Positions 1 through 9,090 are shown, numbered from the stretch's first letter. The stretch: 64,000 bases of DNA from AG-12 sp027339635 (GCA_027339635.1 DAHWNZ010000010.1:1-64000); one strand, 5' to 3'. Numbers and translations: made by a program. The notes: generated by a model not told the origin, from the sequence alone.

Positions 1-701
1 ATCGAGAACAGCATGTCCGCGGTGTTGCCGTTCTGCATCACCTCCCCGTTGAGCCTGGTGACCAGACCCAGTCGCTGGGGATCCTCCACTTCCGCAGCTG
101 GGACTATGCCGGGGCCGAGCGGGCAGAAGGTGTCGACGGCCTTGCCGATCGTGTACTGACCGGTCCTGAACTGCAGGTCCCGGGCGCTGACGTCGTTCAT
201 GACGGTGTAGCCCCCCACGTACCCCATGGCCTCGTCCGGGGATACCCGGCTGCAGCGTCGTCCCATGACGACCGCCAGCTCGCCCTCGTAGTCCACCTGA
301 GCGCTGGCCTCCGGAAGCCGGATCGGCTCCCCGCTGCCCACCAGGCCATTGCGAAACTTGGCGAAGATGTTGGGCGCTGCGGGCCGCTGACTGCCCATCT
401 CCGCCACGTGCTCGGAGTAGTTCTGGCCCAAGCAGAGGATCTTGTCCGGGTCAGGAAGCGCCGCCACCAGATGGAGTTCCCCCATCGTCCCAGCCAATCC
501 CTTTCCATTCTGAATCAGGGACCTGGCGGAGTCCAGCACTTCGGCAAGACGCTGTGGTCCCAACCGCAGCAGCTCCCTGACGGTCACGGCCTGGGTGACC
601 CCTCCCCTCCCAAACTCAAGGACCTCCGCCGGCAGGACCCGATCATCCTGCTCGACCCCGGCCCGGACCGCCCCCTCGAACAGATAACTCACCAGCCTCA
701 T
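1..701 (-). CDS. Fumarylacetoacetate hydrolase (FAH) family protein, C-terminus cut by window edge
   Basis: The minus-strand reading frame opens with an ATG at 701 (protein begins MRLVSYLFEGAVRAGVEQDD) behind a good ribosome site, GGGAGGA, 5-6 nt upstream. It stays open to base 1, so about 233 residues are visible and the C-terminus lies outside. Residues ~100-230 carry the FAH core: ILCLGQNYSEHV, then VDYEGELAVVMG with the acidic metal-ligand cluster, then GYTVMNDVSARDLQ. FAH-family enzymes are Mg/Mn-dependent C-C hydrolases, decarboxylases or isomerases of 2-oxo acids, for example in aromatic meta-cleavage or as acylpyruvases. The exact substrate cannot be read from the sequence. The gene is divergent from the fur-like gene and shares a ~200 bp intergenic region with it. 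Confidence 0.88.
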   Translation of the reverse strand, partial: MRLVSYLFEGAVRAGVEQDDRVLPAEVLEFGRGGVTQAVTVRELLRLGPQRLAEVLDSARSLIQNGKGLAGTMGELHLVAALPDPDKILCLGQNYSEHVAEMGSQRPAAPNIFAKFRNGLVGSGEPIRLPEASAQVDYEGELAVVMGRRCSRVSPDEAMGYVGGYTVMNDVSARDLQFRTGQYTIGKAVDTFCPLGPGIVPAAEVEDPQRLGLVTRLNGEVMQNGNTADMLFS

Positions 702-861
702 ACCAATCCTCCCATCTTGTCCTGCACTCCCCAGCCGGGAATCCGCAACCAGCGCCGCCACCCTGGCCGCCGTGCCTAAAGCTTGGCGGTCGGCACCCCC
801 ACCCCGCCAGTCGCCGCCATGAGGACGGATGCCGCAGATTGGGTTCCCGAAGGACTTGTTC

Positions 862-874
862 TTGATTCATTCAA
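862..874. promoter_or_regulatory. Possible Fur/PerR-type operator
   Basis: TTGA-ttcat-TCAA forms a short AT-rich dyad (4-bp arms, 5-nt spacer) about 30 nt upstream of the Fur-family start, in otherwise GC-rich DNA. Fur and PerR proteins commonly autoregulate through AT-rich dyads. The arms are short and the match to known boxes is weak, so this is a guess from position. Confidence 0.25.
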
Positions 875-904
875 TTGTCGCTCCAGCTCAAAAAATGGAG
901 TATG

Positions 905-1387
905 ATGCCGCAGGTGGAAGATCAGCAAGTCGTGGAGCTTGCGGACGCGGACAGGCTCAGGCGCAGCGGGCTCCGCGTGACCGCCGCGCGCCTGGCCGTG
1001 TTGGCCGTTTTGCGGTCGGGAGGGCACCAGGGGGTGGAGGCCATCGGCGGTGCGGTGAAGGAACGCCTGGGCACCATGTCCACCCAGGGGGTCTATGACG
1101 TGCTGCGGGTCCTGACCCAGTCGGGACTGCTCCGTCGCATCGAGCCGGCTGGGAGCGCCGCCCTCTTCGAGTACCGCACCGGTGACAACCATCACCACCT
1201 CGTTTGCCGGGCCTGCCTGGCGGTCGCCGACGTCGACTGCGCCGTGGGCCAGGCGCCCTGTCTGCGACCGTCCTCCCGCTCGGAATATCTCGTCGATGAG
1301 GCCGACGTCACCTACTGGGGACTGTGCCCCTCCTGCCAGGAAGCGAGCGCGGATCGGGGTACGGGCGCCCTGGGATCGAACCGATGA
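905..1387 (+). CDS. Fur-family transcriptional regulator (PerR/FurA-like)
   Basis: This is a metal- and peroxide-responsive repressor of about 160 residues, the usual Fur length. The N-terminal winged helix starts at LRRSGLRVTAARLAVLAVL and includes the recognition helix STQGVYDVLRVL. The C-terminal dimer/metal domain begins at the histidine-rich GDNHHHLVCRAC and ends with CPSC, two CxxC pairs expected to hold structural zinc. ATGs occur at 902 and 905, and a TTG at 875 is also possible. GGAG at 897-900 favours 905. Only 21 nt separate it from the catalase gene downstream, so the two are probably one operon. A peroxide sensor controlling catalase is a well-known arrangement (furA-katG, perR-katA), so PerR-like function is the best inference. 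Confidence 0.85.
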   Translation: MPQVEDQQVVELADADRLRRSGLRVTAARLAVLAVLRSGGHQGVEAIGGAVKERLGTMSTQGVYDVLRVLTQSGLLRRIEPAGSAALFEYRTGDNHHHLVCRACLAVADVDCAVGQAPCLRPSSRSEYLVDEADVTYWGLCPSCQEASADRGTGALGSNR

Positions 1388-1408
1388 ATTGTCTTAGGAG
1401 AAAGCGCG

Positions 1409-2896
1409 ATGCCACTTGAGAAGCCGCCTGCCACGACCACCGATGCGGGAATCCCGGCCCCTTCGGATGAGTACTCGCTGACCGTCGGCGCCGGGGGCCC
1501 GACCGCTCTGCACGACCACTACCTGGTGCAGAAGATTCAGCACTTCAACCGCGAACGGGTTCCGGAGCGCGTGGTGCACGCCAAGGGCGGAGGCGCTCAC
1601 GGATTCTTCGAAGTCAGCAACGATGTGACCCAGTTCACCAAGGCGAGCTTTCTCGCCAGAGTCGGGAAGCGCACCCCGATGTTCGCTCGCTTCTCCACCG
1701 TGGCCGGGGAGCAGGGCTACCCGGACACCGTGCGGGACCCCCGGGGATTCGCACTCAAGTTCTACACCGACCAGGGCAACTTCGACTTGGTCGGCAACAA
1801 CACCCCCGTGTTCTTCGTCCGGGACGCGTCGAAGTTTCAGGACTTCATCCACTCTCAGAAGCGGATGCCGGACACCGGGCTTCGGTCCAACGACATGCAG
1901 TGGGACTTCTGGACGCTGTCACCCGAGAGCGCCCATCAGGTCACCATCCTCATGTCCGACCGGGGCACGCCGAGAACCTGGCGGCACATGAACGGCTACG
2001 GCAGCCACACGTTCTCCTGGGTCAACGCCGGCGGCGAACGCTTCTGGGTCAAGTACCACTTCAAGACAGTCCAGGGAATCGAGAATTTCAGTAGCGACGA
2101 AGCCAAGGCAATGGCCGCCGCCGACCCCGACTTTCACCGCCGGGATCTGTTCTCCAGCATCGCCATGGGCGACTGCCCCGAGTGGCGCCTGGAAGTCCAG
2201 GTGATGCCGTTTGCCGACGCTGAGACGTACCGCTTCAATCCCTTCGACCTCACCAAGGTCTGGCCCCACCGGGACTACCCACCGATAGAGGTCGGTCGCA
2301 TGGTCCTGGACCGCAATCCGGAGAACTTCTTCGCCGAGGTGGAGCAGGCGGGCTTCTCCCCGGCCAACCTGGTTCCGGGGACCGGGCTCAGTCCCGACCG
2401 GATGCTGATGGGGCGGGTCTTCTCATACCACGACACCCATCTCCACCGCATCGGCCCAAACTACGAACAGCTCCCGATCAATGCGCCGAAGGTCGAGGTC
2501 CACTCCTACAACAAGGATGCCGCCATGACCTACCACCACCATGGCGCCCAGCCGGTGTACGCACCCAACTCCTATGGGGGCCCCAGAGCGGATGGCGCCG
2601 AGGGTGCCGATCTCGGCTGGACCGTGGCAGGGGGCGAGCTGGGGAGGTACGCCCAGGAGCTTCATGCAGAGGATGACGACTTCGGCCAGGCAGGAACACT
2701 GGTGCGTGAGGTGATGTCGGAAGCGGATCGAGCCCATCTCGTGGCCAATGTCGTCGAGCACGCGGGCGATCAGGTGTCGCGGCCGATACAGGAGCGCGTG
2801 GTCGCCTACTGGAGCCACGTCGACCAAGAGATTGGCACCAAGATCGCACAGGGCCTCGGCCTGGTCAAAACTCCAGCGGGGTCACCTTCGGTCTGA
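1409..2896 (+). CDS. katA: Catalase, small-subunit monofunctional haem type
   Basis: The 495-residue protein breaks down H2O2 to water and oxygen in the cytoplasm. The distal catalytic His lies in RVVHAKGGGAHG (about residue 57) and the distal Asn in VGNNTPVFF (about 130). The proximal haem-ligand tyrosine is in the RVFSYHDTHLHR motif. Length and lack of a C-terminal flavodoxin-like domain place it with the small-subunit catalases. TTAGGAGA lies just before the ATG. It follows the Fur-family gene by 21 nt, so peroxide-responsive co-regulation is likely. All motifs are intact, so it should be functional. Confidence 0.97.
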   Translation: MPLEKPPATTTDAGIPAPSDEYSLTVGAGGPTALHDHYLVQKIQHFNRERVPERVVHAKGGGAHGFFEVSNDVTQFTKASFLARVGKRTPMFARFSTVAGEQGYPDTVRDPRGFALKFYTDQGNFDLVGNNTPVFFVRDASKFQDFIHSQKRMPDTGLRSNDMQWDFWTLSPESAHQVTILMSDRGTPRTWRHMNGYGSHTFSWVNAGGERFWVKYHFKTVQGIENFSSDEAKAMAAADPDFHRRDLFSSIAMGDCPEWRLEVQVMPFADAETYRFNPFDLTKVWPHRDYPPIEVGRMVLDRNPENFFAEVEQAGFSPANLVPGTGLSPDRMLMGRVFSYHDTHLHRIGPNYEQLPINAPKVEVHSYNKDAAMTYHHHGAQPVYAPNSYGGPRADGAEGADLGWTVAGGELGRYAQELHAEDDDFGQAGTLVREVMSEADRAHLVANVVEHAGDQVSRPIQERVVAYWSHVDQEIGTKIAQGLGLVKTPAGSPSV

Positions 2897-2905
2897 TTGG
2901 GCCCC

Positions 2906-2941
2906 GGCCGGCTGCTCCAACCAACGGTTGAGTGGCCGGCC
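2906..2941 (+). terminator. Hairpin downstream of katA
   Basis: GGCCGGC (2906-2912) pairs with GCCGGCC (2935-2941). A second perfect stem, CAACC/GGTTG, sits inside with an AAC loop. It begins 9 nt after the catalase stop. There is no U-tract, so intrinsic termination is uncertain, but the position suits a transcript end. Confidence 0.4.
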
Positions 2942-3515
2942 GCCCCTCGGCCCGGGAGGAGCCGTAAGTGCTGCTCACCCCCCGAAACTCGGAATCTTCT
3001 CAACACCCGCCGGAGGGTTGTGGTACTACCGGCTCCAGCCGGATATCGCCCCGAGCGGGACTCAGGTGGGTGGTCCCGAACACCGGCTTGCCGTCGATGG
3101 GGAACGGCGCCTCGTGGCCGCTCTGAGCCTCGCGCTCGTGTTCGAGGGCCACTGGCAGCCGTTGGAGAACGCTCGTTCAGCTCCGCTCGGCGCCTCGCCC
3201 AAAGCCTCAACCTAAGGCCTGAGTGCCGCTGGCTTGGCGATCGTTAGGAGGGCCGGAACGAAGTGGCGCCACACGCCGTCGCCGTCATTGGTCGAGCGCC
3301 CCATGGCGCCGGACCAAGTTGGCTCTCGCAACCGAGATGCGGTCGGGCTGCCACGCTGGTGTCCGCAGACGGCGGGGAGGTCGCGGCCGTCTCATCGTCG
3401 CCGCTCGAGGCGGCACGGCGCATGGCGGAGTGCCGCGGGAAGCATGGCGGCCAGAGACGCCGTGCAGCCACCTGCTTCGACGGCCACTGACACAGAGGCA
3501 GATGACAAGCAGATA
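2942..3515. other. Non-coding stretch between katA and the IS element
   Basis: No reading frame here shows a recognisable domain, and those that exist have arginine/proline-rich shadow composition. Nothing else is recognised up to the IS terminal repeat at 3516. Confidence 0.5.
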
Positions 3516-3649
3516 CCCGGGTTCCGCAGGTGGCCGGCCCTGGCAGGGGCAGATTCAGGCTTGGCTGAGATCAGGGGGCGTAAATCGGAGTCGGCTGGAG
3601 GCTAGCAGCCTAGGCACACGTGTTGGTTAAGCAGGCTGTTGAAATGAAG
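3516..3649 (+). repeat. Long inverted repeat, left copy (IS left end)
   Basis: About 134 bp running from the IS terminus to just before the transposase start. It is matched at about 90%, with one single-base indel, by the reverse complement of 7150-7284. Long invariant blocks include CAGATTCAGGCTTGGCTGAG and GTCGGCTGGAGGCTAG. Confidence 0.9.
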
Positions 3650-3673
3650 TTGAGTCGATGCTAGAGACTGGGC

Positions 3674-5349
3674 ATGTACCTTCGTACCATCAGCCGCCAC
3701 AACAAGGACGGCTCCGAGGTCCGCTACCTCCAACTGGCCCACAACCAGTGGGATCCGACTAGACAGCAGGCAGGAGCCCAGGTGATCCACAGCTTCGGCC
3801 GTGAGGGTCAGCTCGACCGGAAGGCAATCAAGCGCCTGATCCGTTCCCTCACCCGAGTCTTGGAGCCCCAGGATGCACTCCGGGCCACGGCGAGTGAGGA
3901 CCTCAGGTTCGTGGACTCGCGGCCGGTAGGAGGTGCGTGGGTCCTGGACCACCTCTGGCACCAGCTGGGGATCGATCAAGGAGTGAAGCGGCTCTTGGCA
4001 GGCCGCAAGCTGGATCCCAAAGTTGAGCGTGTGCTCTTCGCCCTGGTGGCCAACCGAGACTTGGAGCCGCTCTCCAAGCTGGCCTGCACCCAATGGGTGC
4101 GGGAGCAGGTGTTCATCCCCGGGCTGCCCGAGGTGGACGATGACAGCTGTTATCGGGCCATGGACTTCCTGCTGGAGTGCCAGGAGGATCTGGCCAAGAC
4201 GGTCTTCTTCAATACCGCCGAGCTGCTCAACCTCAGCGTCGGCCTGATCTTCTTCGACGGCACCAGCACCTACTGGGAGACCGACCCAGATGACCCCGAC
4301 GAGGTCGATGAGAACGGCGAAGTGGTGAAGCTCGGCTTTCGCCAGTACGGCCATTCCAAGGACCACCGGCGCGACCTCCCCAGGTCCTGACCGGGATGGC
4401 GGTGACCAGAGAGGGAATCCCGATTCGAGTGTGGAGCTGGCCTGGGGGTACTGGGGAGTCGCCGCTCATCCGCCAGGTGCGCGATGACCTGCAGGGCTGG
4501 CGGTTGGGACGGGTGGTGTGGGTGGCCGACCATGGCTTCAGCTCCGCCGAAAATCGCGCCCACCTGTCCTGGGACGGCCAGCACTACATCATCGGGGAGA
4601 AGCTGCGGAGTGGCTCCAAGGAGGCATCCCTGGCACTCTCCTGGCCGGGTCGCTATCACCAGGTGGCAGAGAACCTCTCGGTCAAGGAGGTGGTACTGGA
4701 GGACGACCGCCTTGTGATCTGCTACAACCCCGAGCAGGCGGCCCGGGATGCCGCGGTCCGGGAGCGGATGCTGCAGCGGCTGGAGGATGAGCTGGAGGGC
4801 AGCGACCAGCTCTCCTTGGAGAAGCGCTCAGAGCTTCTGGGGAGGCTCAAGACCAAGCCGGGGCTGGGCCGGCTGCTCCGGGTGACCAAGGGCGGGTTGC
4901 TGCGCGTGGACCGGGCAGCAGTTGCGAGGGAGGCTCATCTGGACGGCAAGTACCTGGTCCGCAGCTCCGACCCTGAGATGACCGCCGATGAGATCGCGGT
5001 GGGCTACAAGCAGCTGCTGCAGGTGGAGCGGGGCTGGCGGGACATGAAGACCACCTTGGATCTGGGCCCGGTGTACCACCGCAAGGAGGAGCGGATTAGG
5101 GCCCACATCGTCCTGTGCTGGCTGGCCCTGCTGCTGATCCGGGTGGCCGAGAACCAGACCGGGCAGACCTGGCGCAACCTTCGCCATGAGCTCCAACGGC
5201 TGCACGTGGGCACCTTCTGGGGTTCGGCGGGCCGCTGTCTGCAGCGCACCGAGCTCGCGCCCCGCCAGGCCGAGCTCATGAAGGCACTGAAGGTCGCCGA
5301 GCCCCCGCTCTTCCTTGCCTTGGAGGACACCCCTCGTACTTTTGCTTGA
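3674..5349 (+). pseudogene. IS1634-type DDE transposase, interrupted by a single-base frameshift
   Basis: Two frames together give one transposase of about 558 residues. The first part (3674-4390, MYLRTISRHNKDGSEVRYLQ...) contains the first catalytic Asp region, LIFFDGTSTYWE. The second (continuous to 5349) has the second Asp block, VWVADHGFSSAENRAHL, and the glutamate block, QLLQVERGWRDMK, followed by a YHRKEERIRAHI segment. The break is in a run of four C at ~4377-4381: one extra C would restore DLPQVLTGMAVTREGIPIRVW. The lesion is either a true inactivating mutation, a programmed shift, or a homopolymer base-calling error. Everything else is intact, so the loss is recent if real. Confidence 0.88.
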
Positions 5350-5582
5350 CTGACCGGACCTCAGCCTGGGCCCTACGCCTCCCCTTGGCGCCTTGCCAGT
5401 TTCCCGGATCCGTTGGTCACTTTCTGCTTCACGCCGTCACCTCTGCTGCGGAATCCGGGCTTCGGGCGGATCTTACGTGAACGGGGAAGCGCAGGACGTA
5501 TCTGGCTTCGATGATGTCTGCAGTCGGTTCCGCTAACGGACACGACTCTCGATGAGCGAGATTCCCCCGGCATCCTGGCCCG

Positions 5583-6074
5583 TTAGGTCGCCTCGTCGAG
5601 GCTGTGGGCGATCCATCCGGGGGTGTCGCAACGCACCGGCGATACTCCGACGAGGGTCGCGAGGTCAGACTCGAGGCGCTCGAGCTGTTTGGCGCCGATC
5701 TGCCGTTTCCACTTATCTCGCAACTCGTCGAAGACGGCTTCGCCTACCTGCATGACCTCGAAGCCGAGCGCCGTGACCTGAAGTCGTTTGCGACGGGCGT
5801 CGAGCGGATCCGGTCCGCGTGCCACGTAGCCGCGCTCCTCCAGCACCGTCACAGTCTTGGCGGCCGCTTGCTTGGAGACCGATAGCCGGCGACCCAGCTC
5901 CGAAGCATTGTCGGCGCCCGCCGCGATGGCTCGCATCGCGAAGTCATGGACAGGGCGCACGTCTACGTATCCGCGCTCAGCGAGCTCCAAGGTGGCATCG
6001 TCAACCAGAACCCGAAATCCTCCGAGCAGGAGCAGTGCGAGGTCGGCGCCCGAGCGTGCGATGGAGCTGATCAT
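5583..6074 (-). CDS. MarR-family transcriptional regulator
   Basis: The 163-residue protein has the MarR winged-helix core: helices around NASELGRRLSVSKQAAAKTVTVLEERGYVAR, then the wing with DPLDARRKRLQVTALG, then a C-terminal dimerisation helix. MarR proteins are dimeric repressors usually released by small phenolic or lipophilic ligands. The gene is divergent from the hydrolase gene at 6152. The 77-bp space between them holds a perfect inverted repeat, so the protein very probably represses both itself and the hydrolase. The ligand is unknown, possibly the substrate of the hydrolase. Confidence 0.9.
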   Translation of the reverse strand: MISSIARSGADLALLLLGGFRVLVDDATLELAERGYVDVRPVHDFAMRAIAAGADNASELGRRLSVSKQAAAKTVTVLEERGYVARGPDPLDARRKRLQVTALGFEVMQVGEAVFDELRDKWKRQIGAKQLERLESDLATLVGVSPVRCDTPGWIAHSLDEAT

Positions 6075-6096
6075 AAAGCAGACGTCTTGACAAGGG

Positions 6097-6131
6097 CAAC
6101 CTGGTTGTCTACTCTTTAGACAACCAGGTTG
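6097..6131. promoter_or_regulatory. MarR operator, perfect inverted repeat
   Basis: The 15-nt arm CAACCTGGTTGTCTA (6097-6111) and its exact reverse complement (6117-6131) are separated by CTCTT. Each arm contains CAACC-N-GGTTG, itself a palindrome, so two adjacent dimer sites are possible. It lies between the divergent marR and hydrolase starts, ending 20 nt before the hydrolase ATG. Confidence 0.85.
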
Positions 6132-6151
6132 ACGAGATGAGGGAGCTTAAC

Positions 6152-7036
6152 ATGAGCGCAACAGACGAGCGGGCCCGACTGGCTGGGGCGACGCACCATT
6201 ACGCCAAGGTCAACGGGACCGAGCTCCACTACGTGGCTGCGGGCACTGAAGGGACTCCGGTTCTGCTTGTCCATGGGTTCCCCGAGACGTGGTGGACCTT
6301 CCGCAAGCTCATCCCGCTGCTCGCCGCCAGCCACCGTGTCTATGCGGTGGATCTGCGCGGGTTCGGTGACTCTGACAACGGGCCAGGCGCCTACGACAGC
6401 AAGACCTCCGCCGAGGACCTGTACCGACTGATCGAACAGCTCAACGTCGGCCCGGTACACCTCACCGGTCAGGACATCAGCGGGGCGACGGTCTTGCGTC
6501 TCGCCGCTATGCACCCCGATCATTTGCTCAGCTTGACCGCGATCGAGATGGGCCTACCCGGGTTCGGTCTTGAGAGGCTGGCCGACATCACCCACGGCGG
6601 TACCTGGTACATCGGCGTTCTTGCCACCCCAGGGATCCCCGAGATGCTCCTCGCCGGGCGCGAGCGCGAGTTCCTCGGACAGTTTGCCTTTCCGGTCATG
6701 AGCGTCACCCCCGGAGCAATCACCGACACCGACATCGACGAGTTCGTCCGCACCTACTCCCGTCCAGACGGCTGGCGCGGAGCGATCGGCCTCTACCAGT
6801 CGATGCTCCAGGAGGGCCACGAGATCGCAACCGTTGTCGCCAGCCACAAGCTAAGCATCCCGGTGCTGGCGATCGGAGCTGGAGGCGGCAAATTCACCTT
6901 CGCAACAATGAGCCAGGTCAGCTCCGATCCAGTCCGGTCAGTGACTCTCGAAGGCGTCGGCCACTACGCAGCCCTAGAGGCACCCGAGAAGGTGGCGCAC
7001 GCTCTTCTCGACTTCTTCGGAATCGTCGACGCGTGA
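6152..7036 (+). CDS. Alpha/beta hydrolase, epoxide hydrolase / dehalogenase type
   Basis: The 294-residue cytoplasmic enzyme has the oxyanion motif HGFPETWW. Its nucleophile elbow, GQDISGA, carries Asp rather than Ser, the hallmark of epoxide hydrolases and haloalkane dehalogenases. The catalytic His is in EGVGHYAALEAP. The start is placed at 6152 because GGGAG (6141-6145) is 6 nt upstream; the ATG at 6137 lacks a ribosome site. It is cargo of the putative composite transposon and probably controlled by the adjacent MarR protein. Detoxification of an epoxide or halogenated compound is a reasonable inference; the substrate is not known. Confidence 0.87.
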   Translation: MSATDERARLAGATHHYAKVNGTELHYVAAGTEGTPVLLVHGFPETWWTFRKLIPLLAASHRVYAVDLRGFGDSDNGPGAYDSKTSAEDLYRLIEQLNVGPVHLTGQDISGATVLRLAAMHPDHLLSLTAIEMGLPGFGLERLADITHGGTWYIGVLATPGIPEMLLAGREREFLGQFAFPVMSVTPGAITDTDIDEFVRTYSRPDGWRGAIGLYQSMLQEGHEIATVVASHKLSIPVLAIGAGGGKFTFATMSQVSSDPVRSVTLEGVGHYAALEAPEKVAHALLDFFGIVDA

Positions 7037-7149
7037 AGGGACGCCGACCTGCGCCACCAGGTTGCCCGTCCCCGCTTTTCCTGGCCGGACCGTGCGCTCC
7101 TCGCGACGTTCGCCAAGCTCGCACCACGCGAAGGGTGGGCAACGTTCCT

Positions 7150-7284
7150 CTTCACTTCAAGAGCCTGCTTAACCGAGACGTGTGCCTAGGATTCTAGCCT
7201 CCAGCCGACTCCGATTTGCGGCCCCTTGATCTCAGCCAAGCCTGAATCTGCCCGTGCCTAGGCCGCCCACCTGCGGAACCCGGG
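7150..7284 (-). repeat. Long inverted repeat, right copy (solo IS end)
   Basis: The reverse complement matches 3516-3649 at about 90% with one indel, ending exactly at the same CCCGGG terminus. No transposase coding sequence follows it inward: the hydrolase gene ends 114 nt away. The rest of this IS copy has therefore been lost. Confidence 0.9.
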
Positions 7285-7527
7285 AGATTGGCCCAGCCAA
7301 TTTGGGCTGGTCGGCCCTTCGGCAGATTGGCTACCATGGCCTTGGCGATGGAGCTCGCCATGGGCCGCCGTGATGGCTGATGGCTCCTGCAAGCGGGGTG
7401 GGACGTGCGCAGGAGGGTCGGTTTGCGTGAACAGAGGAGCCCAGCGCGGTGGTCGGGGCTAAGGCGACGATGGCGTCGGCCCCGCTGAGCGCGGTTTCGC
7501 CGCCTGGACAGCTCGAGGGCAGCCGCG

Positions 7528-9090
7528 TTGCCTGATGGGACCGGCGCTCCTGGCACTTATCAGCCCGGTTGTCTGCTGTACGTCCGTCCCTCTGAATCGG
7601 GCTCGGGGCAGATCGAGCAGCCAGCCTACTTTCGCGATCTCAACTTGGATCAGGTTGAGGCCGCCCTGTTCGAGGGTCGCGCGGACTACGGCTTGGAGCC
7701 TCTCTTCCGCCAGACGCTTCTTTCCGAGGACGAGATGAGGCATCGGCACGCCGTCTTCCGCGACCTCGAGGATGCTGAGCTGGCGCAGGCACTCCGCGAA
7801 TTCGCCGTCTCTCTCAGCGCGATTCGTGGGGACCTTGCGAGAATTGAGCCTCAGCGCCACCGATGGCAGAGGGCCCGGCTGTGGCTCGACGCAGCCCAAG
7901 CGTACTGTGACGGCATTACGAGGCTGCGGCAAGCCCTGGGAGAGAGAGCGCTCGGGTCAACGGGACTGACCCTATTCAGAGGCTACCTCGGCGACTACGT
8001 TGAGTCTGCGAGGTTCCAGACGCTGGCCTCGGACGCGAGGAACTCCTGTCGTGCCCTGGCCGAGGTTCGCTATCTGGTCAAGCTCAAGGGGCTGCACGTG
8101 TCGGTGCGCAGGTATGCGGGCGAGCCCGACTATGGCGAGACCGTCACGAAGACTTTTGCCAGGTTCCAGCGGGGTCATGACAAGGAGTACCGGGCAGAGT
8201 TCCAAACCAGGACGTCCCTCAACCAGGTGGAGGAGCGCATCCTGGACCGGGTGGCGATGCTGTTTCCCGACGCCTTTGCGGCGTTGGACCGCTTCAGTCG
8301 CAATCACCCGGATCCACTCGACCGAAACATCTTGGCGTTCGAGCGGGAGATTCAGTTCTACCTCGCCTACCTTGACTACTTGGCCCCCCTCCGCAACCTC
8401 GGACTGGCGTTCTGCTACCCCGACGTCGATGCCTCTGCCGGGATCACCGAGGCGCAGAATGTCTTCGACCTCGCCCTGGCAAAAAAGTTGGGGGACGGCA
8501 AGCGGCTCCCGGTGCTGAACGACTTCGCGCTGACGGGGTCTGAACGGGTCCTCGTCATCACCGGGCCGAATCAGGGCGGAAAGACCACTCTGGCGCGGAC
8601 ATTCGGGCAGGTCCACCATCTCACGATGCTGGGCGTGCCGGTCCCGGGAACTGAGGTTCGCCTGAGGGGCGCGAGCCGCATCCTGACCTGCTTCGCCGGA
8701 GACGAGGATGCCTTGGGCGGCAGGGGAAAGCTTGAAAGCGACATACGCACCATAGTGGAATTGGTGGCGCGGGCCGACTCCAAGAGTGTCTTCATCATCA
8801 ATGAGCTCTTCTCCTCCACAACGCTCGCCGACGCTCGATCCCTGGGCAAGGCGGTATTGGAGCGACTGATCGCCGCAGGGGCGACCGGCGTCTACGTCAC
8901 CTTTGTCGATGAGCTGGCATCACTCGGCAAGGCGACGGTGAGCATGGTGAGCCAGGTGGCCGACCACGACCCCACCCTGCGCACCTACAAGGTCATCCGC
9001 GCCCCGGCGCGGGGGCTTGCCTACGCGGTCGAGCTCGCCGAAAAGTTTGGGCTCAGCTATGAACAACTTCGGCGCCGGATCGTGCCATGA
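7528..9090 (+). CDS. MutS-like ATPase, first of a tandem pair
   Basis: The ~520-residue protein has a helical N-terminal half resembling the MutS core/lever region. Its C-terminal ABC-type ATPase domain has Walker A GPNQGGKTT at ~346-354 and a Walker B-like VFIINELFSST near 410. The mismatch-binding domain I with the Phe-x-Glu motif of MutS1 is absent, as are the MutS2 Smr and KOW domains. It therefore belongs to the divergent MutS-like families of unknown role. The downstream gene begins inside its stop (ATGA overlap), so the two are made together and may form a heterodimer like MSH pairs. The start (TTG 7528) is uncertain; no strong ribosome site decides it. Confidence 0.82.
   Translation: MPDGTGAPGTYQPGCLLYVRPSESGSGQIEQPAYFRDLNLDQVEAALFEGRADYGLEPLFRQTLLSEDEMRHRHAVFRDLEDAELAQALREFAVSLSAIRGDLARIEPQRHRWQRARLWLDAAQAYCDGITRLRQALGERALGSTGLTLFRGYLGDYVESARFQTLASDARNSCRALAEVRYLVKLKGLHVSVRRYAGEPDYGETVTKTFARFQRGHDKEYRAEFQTRTSLNQVEERILDRVAMLFPDAFAALDRFSRNHPDPLDRNILAFEREIQFYLAYLDYLAPLRNLGLAFCYPDVDASAGITEAQNVFDLALAKKLGDGKRLPVLNDFALTGSERVLVITGPNQGGKTTLARTFGQVHHLTMLGVPVPGTEVRLRGASRILTCFAGDEDALGGRGKLESDIRTIVELVARADSKSVFIINELFSSTTLADARSLGKAVLERLIAAGATGVYVTFVDELASLGKATVSMVSQVADHDPTLRTYKVIRAPARGLAYAVELAEKFGLSYEQLRRRIVP

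Larger units (their letters stand above)
3516..5459 (+). mobile_element. Insertion sequence, IS1634-type (IS4 superfamily), ~1.94 kb
   Basis: Terminal inverted repeats are CCCGGGTTCCGCAG at 3516-3529 and, read on the opposite strand, CCCGGATTCCGCAG at 5459-5446: 13 of 14 identical. They enclose a single DDE transposase gene beginning 158 nt inside the left end and stopping 110 nt before the right end. Size and layout fit the IS1634 family. The flanks of this single IS (AGATA / CTTCG) show no target duplication, in agreement with the left boundary belonging to a larger composite unit. Confidence 0.75.
3516..7284. mobile_element. Putative composite transposon carrying a marR/epoxide-hydrolase pair
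   Basis: The unit is bounded by inverted ~135-bp copies of one IS left end (3516-3649 and 7150-7284, about 90% identical). The left copy belongs to a nearly intact IS; the right one is a solo end. AGATA precedes the left boundary and AGATT follows the right, a 4-of-5 match that could be a decayed target duplication. The cargo is a MarR regulator, its operator and an alpha/beta hydrolase. Boundaries and repeats are seen directly; transposition as one unit is inferred. Confidence 0.6.

Noticed and set aside
2897..3515. Several 75-155-codon frames between katA and the IS
   Set aside because: They overlap each other on both strands, are arginine-rich and show no motif or ribosome site. Treated as chance frames.
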